From positions 3,543,001 through 3,607,000 of the forward strand of contig WPIO01000032.1 of assembly GCA_009760855.2 (NCBI GenBank): a stretch of DNA of 64,000 nt, given 5' to 3'. A model generated the notes under the pieces. The model was not told the origin of the DNA. It saw only the letters and a list, made by a program, of their open reading frames with translations, and did no database searches. Of the stretch, positions 11,538 to 52,366 are shown piece after piece. The DNA is from Cristatella mucedo. Its lineage: Eukaryota > Bryozoa > Phylactolaemata > Cristatellidae. The position numbers and the translations under genes were made by a program. Position 1 is the first letter of the stretch, and each line of letters starts with the position of its first letter.

Positions 11538-12100
11538 AGCCTAGTATAGACGGCGAGTCTTGCTTCCTACCTGCTTCTCACCTGCTCGAGTCTTCCGTGT
11601 ATACGTCTCCAGTACGGCGGGGGCGGTCCAGACTTAGGGAAGCCTTTGGCGAAGACTCACAGCCAAACCCGGTTATACTTTTTCAGCCAAGACTAAGCAA
11701 GTGACCCATCATAGACGCCGTTCAGGCCACGCCTACTACTGCATTGCTTTGAAAGGAATGGCGAAGTGGGGGTCGACTTGACAGGTGAACTCGTCGATGC
11801 GTTCCACGTGAGTCCCTGTTTATTGAACACTCTGAGCTCAGAGTTCAAAAATCAGGTTTTGAGGCGGCGAGCGGTAAAGCTATAGTAGATGGTTTTCATT
11901 CTACCGGCAATTGCGTTAGCGAAGAGTGGCCGTCGAAACGTGCTGCTACTATCCCATGAACGCTCAGTGGGCGGAGCGAGTAGGAAGCCAGACTTGGAGC
12001 TATAGACTGCCGCCTAAACCGCATACAACCGGAAGACCCAAGTAGGACTCAAGTAAGTAGGAAGCAGGTAGGAAGCATGAGTCGCCGTCTAAACCGGGCT
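11538..12100. mobile_element. TIR element 1 (MITE-like, about 563 bp)
   Basis: The left end begins AGCCTAGTATAGACGGCGAG and continues with TCTTGCTTCCTACCTGCTTC. The right end, reverse complemented, begins AGCCCGGTTTAGACGGCGAC and continues TCATGCTTCCTACCTGCTTC. The inverted repeat is about 40 bp with few mismatches. No transposase is inside. The flanks are TAA (left) and CTA (right), so there is no clean duplication. The ends resemble TIR element 2 at 51321. A PIF/Harbinger-like origin is a guess from the TAA-type flank. Confidence 0.75.
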
Positions 12101-13499
12101 CTAGAATTGCTTGCACTGTAGGCTGGAAGTAAGCACTTCTTTAGATCTGTAAAAGCCAACTTGATTATACCCGACACCAGACTGGCTTACGGGATCTATG
12201 AGTAGGTCAGAGGCAGCGAAGCGAGTTCTAGAAAGGCCAGACAACCAGCAACGAAAACGTAAAGTGTAGAAGCAAGGAGGGAAAAACCTTTTAGCTAAAC
12301 TTTATCAAATTCGAGTCTGCTCACTGTTCGTTCCATAACTTTTTGACCGGCAGTTTTTGCAATACAGAAGCACCGAGACAGAAGTCCTCTCGGCTCCTCT
12401 GCCTCCGCTCGAACTCGGTGCACTTGGCAGCTTCAGCAGCTCAGCCTGTAGCTCTAAGCAGATCCGTTTTTGACAAACTGCACGTGGCTGCAAATCAGGC
12501 AGTCGATCAATGTTATACTTTTAACGGATCAATGGATTGCCACCGATAGAACTTCGAGTCCTCGAGAGCCATTTTGTTTGGTTAGGACAGCCGGAGGTAC
12601 ATCATAGAGCTACAGCTTAAGCGAAGTGGCGTAATTCTGTAGCCAGGTCATAATAAATTCTTACGTAAAACGGTGCATAATATTTTTTTATTAAGCCGTT
12701 GCTTCCATAATCACTCCCGTTGTTATGATCTCTAGCGCGGCTTTTCTACGATACTTTCTGAAGCATCCTACAAGGCCATCTAGTGCAATGTGTCAAGCGC
12801 ATGCAATTGAAGTGCTATTTTCTAAGAAATTCACAACACATATAAGTTTGAAATGAGATCCGTGAACCGACGGGCAAAATGTAGGGTCAGTAAAAAACTG
12901 CAACAGCGATCATGTAACCAACAATTCTTTAGAAAGTAAGTTAATTGACGAAAAAGCATAGAAGGAAAATCAAAGGGCTGGTTCATAGGTCGATTGTGCT
13001 AGAATGCACTGCCCGCCTACCGTACCTGGTAGAATGCAATGTCTAGAAGAATTCTAATGCTGCAGCAGCAGCAGATCCATGCAGGCGATACGCGACGACA
13101 TTTTACCGCCACAAGTTGCTTCCATCTCACACTTGTAGCACACCATTTTAAATACAGAGGACTATTTGCCAAGGGATTCATTGGTAGACAGTTTTAGCCA
13201 GTAGTCTCCTAACTTAAGGACTGGATTAGTAATAATAATGCGTCGCTCGCATAGTGCCTTCACAGAACTTAACCTCAATACAGGGGCTTTGCAACTCTCT
13301 GCAAGAGAATTACTAAACAAGTATGACAATAATGACCTCTGGTTAGTAAGATCTGTGGCAACCAGCATGTACCGAATCATGCTCAGGTACGCTTGAGAAG
13401 CAAAGGGAAAAAAAGCGAAGTAAGTTCCCGGGCGAAGGGAATGCTGACCGGAACAAATGCGTCTTTAGCTGATACTAATTTGTGATATATAAAGTCATT
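12101..13499. other. intergenic: nothing recognised
   Basis: ORFs of 60-70 codons on both strands (12305-12549, 13162-13380) show no known motif. There are no tandem repeats beyond short CAG runs near 13061-13072. Confidence 0.5.
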
Positions 13500-13770
13500 G
13501 CAGGTAGTGATTGTAGCCGAAAGTGAGTTTTATACTTTCGGTGCATACGAGCTGAAGGCTTTGTCACCAAGTGATTTCAATTTGGTGAGAGGAACGGGGA
13601 GATGACTACATGCTGAGAAGCAGATGGTGTGAGAGCACACAGGAGCAGCAAGAACATGGGATGGGTAGCCTGGAACAAGCGAACAAAGCGATCTGTCTGA
13701 GCCAAACTGAGCATCATGTAATCGAGTCGATGCTTGATAAGGGAGCCAGTGAAGCTCAGGCAAAAGTGTT
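13500..13770 (-). mobile_element. LINE RT C-terminal fragment, diverged subfamily
   Basis: The minus strand reads ELHWLPYQASTRLHDAQF, VPGYPSHVLAAPVCSHT and LTKLKSLGDKAFSSYAPKV. This is the same region as the LINE-A C-terminus (LHWLPVKQRIDFKVL, then NLKSFGDRAFSSYAPKAWNS), but clearly more diverged. Confidence 0.7.
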
Positions 13771-14021
13771 GGGATATGCCTCGTTTTCAGTTGGAGGTTT
13801 CATTCCTCTTTTACAGCAGAGCAAACGTTAAAACCTCACATTGTGACACTCAAGTTCCTGATCGTGAAGATTTAGAAACCATGAATGTATTCTTGTGGCA
13901 GGAAATATTAATCTTTTCGGTTGGTCCTGATCGATCCATGTTTTGCTATACTGTCTTTGTGGATCTACAAGTCAAGAGATTGAGTTCTCCGAGGACGCTA
14001 AATCAAAAGTATTAATAATAA

Positions 14022-14366
14022 TCATAATAATAATAATGCACTTGATAAAGCGCCTCAGAGAACTTAATCTCTTTCTAGGTGCTTTACATTTGCTGTAAAG
14101 TGAAATGCAATTGAATGGTAAGTAAAATCATGCTTGAAAAAAAAATGAATAATATGGTTAGGGGTGACATGCACAGGGTCAGTATGCAAATGTGGTTAGT
14201 GGCAGCATGCACAGTGTCAGCACGCATAAGCACATAATGAACGAATCACAGGGACCCACTAAATGCTGTCCTAAATAAGTGTGTTCTTAAGTTCCTTTTA
14301 AATGTGGTCAGGTCAGGGGATGTTCTGACGCAGGTCGGGAGGGAGTTCCAGGCTTTGGGAGCATTA
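14022..14366 (-). mobile_element. LINE-A copy 5: 3' end with AT-rich tail
   Basis: The + strand starts with an ATAATAATAATAATG tail, then CTTGATAAAGCGCCTCAGAG, and runs through the 3' UTR to the APKAWNSLPTC codons near 14340. It is cut off at about 14366. Confidence 0.85.
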
Positions 14367-14833
14367 ATATTATTGTAACTAATATAAGCCCATAGAGCAG
14401 AATCTTGCAACTGCGACCGACTTGCATAAAATTTTGCAGCAGTGATGGTCCTGAAATACCTCCAAGAACCGCGAGCTTGGTCGAAACTGAAAGTTTGTCT
14501 AGATAGTAAGTCGTTACCGGGGTGTGTGTGCGGCTGTAAGCCTCGTGAGCGGAAGCTCAAAGCTGCTCCGCTGGTAGCGACTCGCCGGACGCCCGCAACA
14601 TGAGAGCGAAATAACTGCTTCAAGAAAATGAATCTTAAAAAATTGTCTTAAAAGGTCTTCACTATACGTAGAAGAAAACGGCGCATCGGAAAAAGATGTG
14701 CCTGCGTTCAAGTTAACTACCTGTGTCAACTGATATGCAGTTTCGCACGCAAACACTCGCACGCCAGAGGATCGGGGAATAATTTATAACACGAAAATAA
14801 TTAAAAACACATATATACGCATTTATGTATTTA

Positions 14834-14867
14834 GCGATATATATATATATATATATATATATATCGC
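14834..14867. repeat. (AT)n microsatellite flanked by GCG/CGC
   Basis: An AT dinucleotide run lies at 14837-14864. With its flanks (GCG on the left, CGC on the right) the whole 34 bp is self-complementary. Confidence 0.9.
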
Positions 14868-15404
14868 AGTTGGTGGGTTGAATTTCAAGCTGCGCTTGCA
14901 CTGTCGACTTTTCTCCTAAATCGGTGATGATTTTGAGCAGATTTGCCCTCCGGTTTGGGCTGCTACGTCACCAAATTTTGGGGAGGAGCCAAATCGACAG
15001 GCTGCTTTCGAGGTGCAGCTTTCTGCTTCTACTGCATGCTGCCTCCTGGTTGGACCATCCGACCTATCAAAATTCCATAGCTCTCATCGTGTTCGCCCTA
15101 CGGCTAAAATAACGGCTGGCCGAAGTTTATAGGCTCGAGTTGAATTTTGGCGTCAAGAGCAACTTTCTGAACATGGGCTGCTTATGCGTTGTAGCCACAG
15201 CTTAACCGTTTTCGAGACAGAAGACGCCGTGTGTCTGCTAATCCAATGCACCGATAACTCCGTAATGGCGCACATTTCTTAGCACTACAAGCAGCTCACT
15301 GCCTATGGACTCGCTTCGTTGAGTCATTGTAGTTCCGTTACGGAAGACACTACTTCTTGCTGCTTGACGGGGAGTGTCCCATCTTGCCACGTGACGAAAG
15401 TGTG
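14868..15404. other. intergenic: nothing recognised
   Basis: One short + frame (14924-15112) starts with ATG but has no motif or splice partner. Confidence 0.5.
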
Positions 15405-16720
15405 CAGATTCTTCAATGGACGGGAGATATGATCGCGGAGCCGATTTTGAGCATTAAATTTTCGATTTATGAATCACACTTTGTTTGACCATAACTAGCA
15501 GGGTGGTTTATCGTTATTCAGTTTAAAAATTTGCTGTCATTTATGTGTGGATGTCATCTGAACATGCACCAAAGGAGTTGAGAAAATTTGAGGTGCTCGA
15601 GGGCTGGGAGGGATCAAGGCAAAGGTACAACTGGCTGTCATTTGTATAGTACTGAAAACCTAGATATCGCTTCGGCAAGAGGGAGAGTATAAACCGTGAA
15701 TAAACTTAACCAAGTACAGTGCCCTGAGGTACCCCATACTTCAGTGGTTCCTCGGATGATCTTTGTCCATTCACGTCAATACTCTGGAGTCCCCTACTGA
15801 GACAGGACCTGAACCATTGCAATGCAGTGCCAGTGGTGCCCAGGTGAGATGAGAGGCGCTCAAGAAGGATTTTGTGATCGATAGTATCAAAAGCTGCCGA
15901 AAGATCAAAACAAGATAAGATACTCTACCTAAGTCTGCATTCCTAAGTGGTTCAGCATACTCCCGAAGCAATGCCCACTCTGTGGAGTGATTAGCTCTAA
16001 AATCAAACTGGACTTTATTAACAAAGTTTAAATTTTCGATATATGAGTTCAGCTGGACAGCCACGACACGTTCTAGTGTCTTTAATACAAACGGTATTAG
16101 AGAGACTTGGCAGAAATTCTTGAATTTCTCTTGGTCTAGTGTTGCTTTCATGAGTAGCGGCCTGACTACAGCCTTTTTGAAAGGTACCAGGTCATGACCT
16201 GAGGATAATGACATATTCGTGATGTTAGTTGTGCATGGAAGCAGCAGATCTGGGCATCTTTGAAGCAGGATAGCGAGAATAGGGTCCAGAGAACTAGTTG
16301 TCTTCTTTGATAGGGATGTGAAGTTCAGGACGAGGTCACTAGTGGTCACCTTGGATGCAAACATTGAGGTGCTGCATGGAATTGAGGTACAACATTCTAG
16401 GGTGGATGCTGCAACCCTAGGAATGGACTTCCTGATCTTGTTTATCTTGTTGGCATACAAGCTAGAGAAATGATTAGCCATATCATCACAGAGAACACCA
16501 AGTAAGGAGCTAAACTGGGAGCGGTTAACGAGGTGATTGAACGTAGACATAAGTTTTTTGGATTGTGCGTCTGTGAATCAACAGTGCAATGTTTTTATAG
16601 GCGCTAGCCTTGGCCTTTGCTAGGATCGACTGGTACTATCTACAGTAGTGCTCGTATATGCCTGTCTATGGACAGTCAGTCCTTATCTTTTGTATGGACA
16701 GTCTGTCCTTATCTTTTGTA
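15405..16720 (-). mobile_element. LINE-A copy 6: finger/palm part, 3' end missing
   Basis: The minus-strand ORF 16550-15771 (259 codons) contains FASKVTTSDLVLNF, KKAVVRPLLMKATLDQEK, LKTLERVVAVQLNSYIE and FDFRANHSTEWALL, then decays towards the palm. The upstream linker is at about 16550-16720 and the downstream palm pieces at about 15405-15600. It lacks the 3' UTR. Confidence 0.82.
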
Positions 16721-16969
16721 TCTTTCCTAGCTTGCGCTTTTCGCTCGAGTGCTCACGAACTGGCTCAAGTGACTCATCGCATGCCTCACACTGTCCTCAT
16801 ACCAGATACCGTGCTGATGCTGTTGCAGGTGACTAGTGGTTGATGCCAGTTTTTAACACCGGCCAACCTGGCGGCGACGGTGGCTCCGTAGGGACAGCGC
16901 TGCAACTAGCGAAGTGGGCCGCTGACTGCACGACTCAGGAACGAGTCAGCGATTGTCGTCTGCCTTTAG

Positions 16970-45674
<28,705 letters not shown>

Positions 45675-45689
45675 GTAAGACATCCGGAA

Positions 45690-46140
45690 GCTCGTTTGGT
45701 CTGTCGTCGACGGCATAACTGCCACATCACAGCACTTGTGTATGAGCTTAGCAGGGCTCCATCGTCTCAAATTGATTCGAGATCCTCTCTTTGCTTCACT
45801 CGCTTGTACCAGCCTACCTATCTGACCTCAGTGAACTTTCTATTTTTACGTTTCTTTTGCATGCCTACCAGTGCACGACTCCCTCACTTCATATTACTAA
45901 CCAAACTGGTCATAATAACCAGTGGCCCTGACTGTCGTCTTGCATGTTTTGGCATGCTGGTCTAAGGATGATACTTTCGAGATTTTTTCCTTGCTTGTAT
46001 AGGCACGGTACCGTGGTGGTCACTAACCCTTGGTCATTGAATCTTATGCAGCAAGTTGTAAGTGCCTCTATAGATATTTAGTTCACTTACGATGCTTTAC
46101 GATGCTATGAAGACTACTTCTTTACTATGTATTTTTTATT
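45690..46140 (+). mobile_element. LINE-A copy 14: C-terminal fragment just after exon 17
   Basis: It starts at GCTCGTTTGGTCTGTCGTCG (ARLVCRR) and continues RRRHNCHITALVYELSRAPS, with the family's YQPTYLTS further on. It begins only about 15 bp after the exon 17 donor. Confidence 0.75.
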
Positions 46141-47394
46141 GTTATTTTTAAATCCCTCCCTTTCGAATGCGATTATTGAACCTACCAGCTTATACCCATG
46201 AAATCTCAAGGGAAATTTCAGTGTTGCTTTACAATGCGGGTGTGAGTGCCCCGCTCGTCTACTGGTCCAGCCTACCCCAAGCTAGTGAGCTCGGCCTCCT
46301 GTCCGGCTAGGACGCCGCACACCACGACCTGGTTCGTCAAGTGCTCCAATCTCACCTTCAGTCTCTTTCTGTTTTTGACCTGATCAAGAGTGAGCTGTTC
46401 GCTGAGTTTTTATAGCACGAATCTCCCGGGCTTCTTCTACAAACTCTTCCTGTTTTTGAGTGTATCATATGCGACATTTCTGTTAAGTTTTCACAGTGCG
46501 GTACTCAGCGGCTTTCTCTGCATCTTGTTTTTCTTGTCGTTGCCTTCAATACGTACGCTTATTTTTTTTTATGTTTGCTTATATACATTTCCAAATGCAT
46601 TGCTGTGAAAACTAGCTGGTCCTCAATGGTGGCTGGAAGCCACAGGTTCTACATGGAAATTAACTTGCACACGTAAAAATCACGAAAAGAAGCTTTGTTA
46701 ATGAAGGCGACCTTGAGTGTCCGCTGACCTAGCGGGTGAGCCACTCACTGACTGTCAAGCTTCGAGTTCTTAATTTGCAATGAGTGGGCAATGAAAACTG
46801 GTTTCAAAATTATATTTAATAATTCTCTTGTGAAGTGAACGTAAATTTAATTTTTGAAATTTATTCATCAGTACCGGGTAGCTAACCAGTTTTGATTTGC
46901 TTGTATGGATCGCACAGACGAGCTGAACATTTATAAATTCATATGAACTGGGTAGTAAGCCCCATCGCCTACCTCACGCTGGCGCAACAAGAAATGTTCA
47001 AGTTCAACCATGAGAGTGCATGTTGCATTTCCGAATGCAAATTGGAAAACTACACCCTCACTTTTTTTGAGACGATACTTGTCATTGATGCACAGTCGTC
47101 ATAGTACTAGAAATATCGCAACGACGCGCATGGCGTCTGACTGTATCTAACGTAATAACTAACAAACCTAGTTTAATTAGTGGTTTATGATCACAATACC
47201 TATGCAATACAATGTTATGTTACAATTAGCTTTATCTGCCAATTTTTTATTCTCCATTAGTAAAGAAAGTAGCTGTTATGCCCTACTAACTTTATTTTTG
47301 TGACCAGGACAAAGATTAACTTGAACTAAAGCGTATTATACTCGCGTTTTTTGGTTATGAATGAATAAGTAAATAGATATATGTTGTTTGTATA
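46141..47394. other. no gene recognised
   Basis: AT-rich with T-rich stretches. The ORF 46390-46608 is a low-complexity hydrophobic frame (Phe/Leu/Ser) from T-rich DNA, not a supported gene. The last exon of the PLEKHA-like gene may lie here unrecognised. Confidence 0.4.
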
Positions 47395-47535
47395 GTGCCC
47401 TAAGAGAATTGAATCTCTATCCAGGAGCTTCGCATAAGTGCCGCAGGGCTTGAGCCCAATACCTCTGCCGTCAAAGGCGAGCACCTTGACCTAATTCAGC
47501 ATAGGCGAGCACCTTGACCCCTGTGCCACAGAGAA
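47395..47535 (-). mobile_element. SINE-B copy 3 with LINE-like tail
   Basis: The + strand has the tail first: AGTGCCCTAAGAGAATTGAA and TCTCTATCCAGGAGC, then GCCGCAGGGCTTGAGCCCAA (box B, inverted) and GGCGAGCACCTTGACC (box A, inverted). The last unit is duplicated about 33 bp further on. Confidence 0.75.
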
Positions 47536-47629
47536 CAGTAAATAAAAATAATAACATGTATTCTGAATTCATACAAAAATGATCACATAAATGTTTTAAA
47601 AAGAGCACATGTTCTGTGTTTACTGAGCT

Positions 47630-47795
47630 GTGATAATCCATCAAGTAAAGTACTAGCTCTTCACGAAAGACTTCGTAGGTTCGAATCCTGCAGTTGGTGA
47701 TCCTTTATTACCAACTGCAATCGGTGGTGATAGCCGATAAGGCTTTCCTGCCTTTATACAAATGGGACTGATAAATCAGCTAAAATTCTTTTTAG
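47630..47795 (+). mobile_element. SINE-A copy 1 (tRNA-derived)
   Basis: TGAGCTGTGATAATCCATCAA (box A region), then box B GGTTCGAATCC at 47678-47688, then the non-tRNA body GATCCTTTATTACCAACTGC and GGTGGTGATAGCCGATAAGG, ending AATCAGCTAAAATTC. Confidence 0.8.
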
Positions 47796-48399
47796 CTATA
47801 ATTCAAATTGCTTTCTTGAAAAGGCTCCCAAACATAATCCCCAATCATATTTTTGCTATAATTTCCACGGTAATGACGTTCAAAACGTCAAGTATAGCGC
47901 AGTAAAAGCACTCGCATTGCTTCTCTGTATAAACCCTAATGCACAAATTGAATTGTTCAAGATGAGCATCAATGATATGGCCTTCGAGTGCAATTTTTTG
48001 CATTCCATTTTTATTCCTTTTGGAAACCTAAACTAGCGGCTCCTAGTTTTCAGCTTCGCGATTTTCAAAGAGCTGTAACGAAACTGTTCCAAGCCTCTTT
48101 CGCCGACCTATTCAGCTTCTTGGTAAATTCCTCACACTCTCTGATGGTCTTTATCTGTAATCCGACAAAGATGCCAGAAATGGACCTTCAATAGCTGTAG
48201 AGTGACATGATGGAAGTACTTGAAAGCTACTGACTCATTTTCTAGAACCCTGACAGATAGCTTGATGGGGCTCAACTTGATGGGGCAGCGGTGGCGCCGG
48301 CACCTTCAGACCAACGGGGCTCCTACTAGCTGTTCTCATCTACAGAGAACTTTCTGTAAACTGCGGTCCTTTTTGGGATAGCGTGTTTTCGTGTCCCCC
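47796..48399. other. no gene recognised
   Basis: The open frame 47988-48194 (+) has no motif or partner. Confidence 0.4.
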
Positions 48400-48640
48400 A
48401 CCTGGCTATCTAACTGGCAAAGAAAAGAACATAAAAACTTCGGGAAACCACCTTCGATATCCATTAGGCAACGACACCATATTGAAGTCTCCAATGACCT
48501 CCCTGCCGCAGTCGTCATATTTCGAGGCACTCGTCAACATGTTGACACTGGTGCAGTCCTCTTAGAGATGCTCAGAGTGAGCCACGGGGGGGGGCGGGCG
48601 AGAGGGTCGGGTACTTACTGCCGGTGTGAAGTAATGTAAT
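48400..48640 (+). mobile_element. possible end of a third LINE family
   Basis: The frame at about 48490-48550 reads EVSNDLPAAVVIF, like the WN-LP--VV-- C-terminal motif of L2/CR1-type ORF2. It then runs to a G-rich tract and ends near GTAATGTAATGTATC. Weak evidence. Confidence 0.35.
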
Positions 48641-49640
48641 GTATCTCCGTCAGTAACTCCACAAAGTCATAAAGACCATGTGGGCGTTACGCAGGAGAGT
48701 TTTGTATAGCGCACTCACAGCCTAAGCGGCTTTCGGTACGCATTCGGTACCCAACAGACTTCGTCTCACGCAACAAAGAGAAAGTGGGAAGCATAGCAGA
48801 GTTAGGAGAGCAGTTGAGGTTGTGAGTAGCATGGAAGTAGCAGTTCAGGACCGCTGAAAAAGATGTGCCATAGTCGGCAGTTGGAGAGTAGATGTCGTTG
48901 CGTAAGAATTGTGGAAGCGAGTTCCACAGTCTAGGACCTGCAGAGCTAAAGCTTCTGTCGCCAACTGTCTTTAAGCGGAGGAATGGGACAGCTAATTTAT
49001 TGTCCACACAGGACCTGAGGGCGCGAACAGGCTGAAACTGATGTAGCAGTTCAGCTAGGTATGAAGGAGCCAAGCAGTGGCGGGCCTTGTGGGTCAGCAT
49101 AAGAACTTTGCTCCGTATCCTTTGCTCAACCGGCAACCATCCTAGCTCTTCCAGCAAAGGTGACACGTGCTCAAACCGCTGGGACTTGAAGACCAGCCTT
49201 GCAGCCATATTCATAGTCCGCTGTAGTGGCATAATAGCTTTTCTTTGGCAGCCCAGCCAAGAGGGAATTACAATAATCAAGCCGAGACAGAACTAAAGAG
49301 CTAGTTAATTTTTTTACAAGCCACTGTGGGAGACAGCTTCTAATCTTGGATAGGGATCGGATGTGATGCCTAGCTGTAGAGGCAGTCTTCTGAATGAAGC
49401 TTTTGAAATTGAGGCAGCTGTCGAACACGACACCTAGATTACGAGCACGTGGTGAAGGTCGCACAATAGCATCGCCTATTAGAACAGCAAAGCCTTTTAA
49501 TCCAGCCACACGCTTAGGGTGTCCTATGAGAAGCAGTTCGGTTTTATCGTCATTTAATTTCAGGAAGTAGCTTTGAGATCCTGGATGAATTGTCTTCCAG
49601 ACTGAAGAGGGTTGGGAAAAGGTTGGAGACGCTTTCTCTG
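48641..49640 (-). mobile_element. LINE-B copy 1: different non-LTR family, RT C-terminus and 3' end
   Basis: The minus strand reads ARNLGVVFDSCLNFKSFIQK, RLDYCNSLLAGLPKKS, NMAARLVFKSQRFEHVSPLL, EELGWLPVEQRIRSKVLMLT and SSAGPRLWNSLPQFLRNDIY. It has the same domain order as LINE-A but is clearly distinct in sequence. One frameshift lies near 49230. The 3' UTR (ACCGAATGCGTACCGAAAGC, read on the minus strand) recurs at 55100-55290. Confidence 0.88.
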
Positions 49641-49880
49641 ATCTGCGACTTTCGAACTTTCATCCAGCGAGTTCCGCTGCTTTAGTGTAGATATCAAAAG
49701 CTCAGCTTAAGACTAAGTAAGACCAAGGTCTCGGATCAGATTGTTGTGGTTTTCTTGTGCAACTTCCTCTTGTCAGCCGCTTATGTGAAATTGAAGTCTG
49801 GATCTGCAATATTTTCCTCGCTGTGCGAATTACATCTCTGTCTTGATCTTTCTCTGGAGTGACGAGTGGTGACGAGGAGC

Positions 49881-49936
49881 TTAGGGCAGCGTGGTACAGG
49901 GGCAAAGGTTAGGGCAGCGTGGTACAGGGGCAAAGG
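49881..49936. repeat. 28-bp tandem duplication
   Basis: The unit TTAGGGCAGCGTGGTACAGG-GGCAAAGG occurs twice without change, followed by TTAGGG. Confidence 0.95.
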
Positions 49937-50149
49937 TTAGGGAGTAATGTATGGATACATATTGGGATGCATGCACTTGCCAGTCTGACGTTTGAAAGGG
50001 TCTATCGCAGAGAACTAGCAGTTGCTCAAATGGTCGATCCCATGAAATTCTCGGGATGGTAAATTTCACGGCTCTGTTTTCTTCCTTGTACGAGGCTGTG
50101 AACGTATTAAATTAAAAGAATCAAAGGTTTCCTCTGACACATTACTAGC
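49937..50149. other. no feature recognised
   Basis: Short segment without motif. Confidence 0.4.
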
Positions 50150-50312
50150 TAATGTAAAGCTCTTTTGTATAGGACAGAAGAGCCTTTACGGCTATCACCG
50201 CCGCTAGGAGTTGCGATAATGGATCCCCCAACGAGGGATACGAACCCACGGCCTCGGGACCGAGATCGTGAAAAAGCAACTACCTTACCTAGTGTGCCAT
50301 CACGGCTCACAT
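50150..50312 (-). mobile_element. SINE-A copy 2 (tRNA-derived)
   Basis: Reverse complement: GTGAGCCGTGATGGCACACT-AGGTAAGG (box A region), CCGTGGGTTCGTATCCCTCG (box B) and a body with GCGGTGATAGCCGTAAAGGC and CTCTTCTGTCCTATACAAAA. It agrees with 54823-54998 over the whole length. Confidence 0.82.
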
Positions 50313-51320
50313 TACTTAATATCAGGCAAGAAATTTCATCTGGCGAGCAGCAATTTTTCACCTTACCTTCATGAGTTTTCTTGCAGGAATCGCACGTGAA
50401 ATAAGGTACCAGTGGTTTATCTTGAATCCCTGCAGGCATGCTGAAGAATACCTTGACCTTGACCTTGTGCTTGCGAATCTTAACCGACTCTTTGGTGGAG
50501 TAATCCTTCGCTCCTGTCTTGATGCGTATGTGCAGACACGTAGCGAAATGCATCTGCTGGTTGCATGCAACCTTTTTATTACACGTCAATCCAATTTGAC
50601 CATTCCAATTTAGTTTACTATGTAATAAGATAAAGAAAAATGCTCGCTTAACGTAACTGTACTGTTACACTTCTATGGAGACTACTCTAAACCGTTATGT
50701 TCACTTAACGCTCACCATTGGTTATCTGTGCAATGCGCGCTATTAGCGAGAACCTAACTTTTGTGTAGTGTATCCGAACTCAAAAAAGCAGATTGAAACC
50801 TGGAATCTAGTATTATCAGTTCAAAATTAGCCTATAGCAGAGCTAAGTTATCACTGCATGCAGGACACGGTGTGTTCAGCATGAGCTTGCTCGTGCGCTT
50901 TTTGACCATGCGAATATGGTCACTCACACTTAAATGAGTCAGAATCGAGGTGATAATAAAGAGAATTTTAGCTCAACAGTGCAATACTGCTTAGCGGACT
51001 CGTGGGCTCAGACGCACCAAGAGTCCACCTAGTCTCAAATTGTTGCACTCCAACATTACGCCTGACGGATGTACTTTCGAAGTCGGCAAGACAGATAAAA
51101 TCTTGTTTGTGGATTTATCAGCATTTTAGATAATTAAGAATTTTCTTACGTCAGTACTACGTAGATTGTCCTCATCCCTCATTCAAATTCGGGCTATTAT
51201 CGGAAGCTCTGCAACCTTTTTCATATCCGCTTTGGAAGAAATGACAAAGCAATACAATCCCGGTTGCTCATGTAGCATTGAGTGCTATTATACGTAGTAC
51301 ACCATATTTTATCTCTATAG
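50313..51320. other. no gene recognised
   Basis: ORFs of 70-146 codons at 50149-50613 overlap on both strands and run through SINE-A, so they are not supported. 50614-51320 shows nothing recognisable. Confidence 0.4.
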
Positions 51321-52015
51321 AGCTGCGTTTACACGGCAGACCTTTATCTTGACCTACGCCGATTTCCCTCCTAGTTAGAACGTTTACACGACAGATTTAG
51401 TCCCACTCGCGACAGATTTGATGGTCGACATAGTTCCGACCGCAGCCCGTGATCTGATTCGGGAGGCTGGTACGAAAGATGGTCTCCCCGAAAAGACGCC
51501 AATCCACCACCCGCAGCAGTTGAGTTCGCCACTGCAGTCGTCATTGTAGAGTAGTATGAGAAGAAAATACAAATAAAAGAAAGATACACTTAAAAAAAAC
51601 TTTTGGGTAAATGGAGCAGTACCAAGTAATATGCACCGTTACGGGTTTGTTGGTGGATTTGATCGACAGACGCACGGGGTATTCTATGTAGAAAAGGCTG
51701 AAGCTACAGCGCATAAGCATCGCATATTCAAGGACTTGCTCTGAGCGCCTTGATATAACTAGAGCCTACGAACGTCAGCCATTTGTATTGTGGCGGTGGA
51801 GTGTAAGTGACGGCGTAAGCCCCGTGCAAGCACAGCGGTTTTGATTCGTCGGCTAGACCTACAAGGAGCCAAAAAGTATAGACAGATTCTCCTTCTGATG
51901 AGTCTGCAGGCTTGGCTCCTCCCCTGAAAATATATGACGTGCTATGACGTAGTAGCCCAAATCTGTGGGAACTCTGTCCAAAATATATGGGAAAGTCCGA
52001 CTTATAAACGCAGCT
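51321..52015. mobile_element. TIR element 2 (MITE-like, about 695 bp)
   Basis: The left end is AGCTGCGTTTACACGGCAGAC; the right end reverse complemented is AGCTGCGTTTATAAGTCGGAC. The flanks are TAG (left) and TAA (right), close to the TWA duplications of PIF/Harbinger elements. A second copy of the end motif (AACGTTTACACGACAGATTT) lies inside at about 51379. No transposase seen. Confidence 0.68.
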
Positions 52016-52287
52016 TAAAAGAGTTTCTTTGACAGAGTTTCCTTTTGAAAATACCTGTGGACGAAAAGGTGGATAAACCTATTGCGCTCGAAAAAGGCAG
52101 TGCTCAATAGAAAGTATCTTATGCAATTAAACTAGAATTGGTTATTAATGGCATAGCTTGGCGGATCATTTTTTTAAATATTGATCTATTCATTCACGAA
52201 GTACATCAGGATTCTACTAGAGCATGTAACTAAAAACTTGAACACACGACGATATTAAAAGCTCTGTATTACATGAGAAAGGAACGA
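52016..52287. other. AT-rich, nothing recognised
   Basis: No motif or repeat was recognised. Confidence 0.4.
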
Positions 52288-52366
52288 TAGTCTCGGTAGC
52301 TTGATCGGTTGAGCTATAGACCAACAGCTCAGAGATTTCACAATCATTCCCTGCTGAGAGTGAAAT
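52288..52366 (+). repeat. tRNA-like sequence, degraded (pseudo-tRNA or SINE head)
   Basis: It starts AGTCTCGGTAGCTTGATCGG-TTGAGCTAT, close to a tRNA D-arm/box A, and ends ATCATTCCCTGCTGAGAG, whose last bases pair with the start. The box B position reads ACAATCATTCC instead of GGTTCGAATCC, so it is not a working tRNA. Confidence 0.5.

Noticed and set aside
50149-50589. 146-codon minus-strand ORF
   Set aside because: It runs through a SINE-A copy and shows no protein motif.
52288-52366. functional tRNA gene
   Set aside because: The box B position is degraded and the arms do not form a full cloverleaf; kept only as a tRNA-like repeat.
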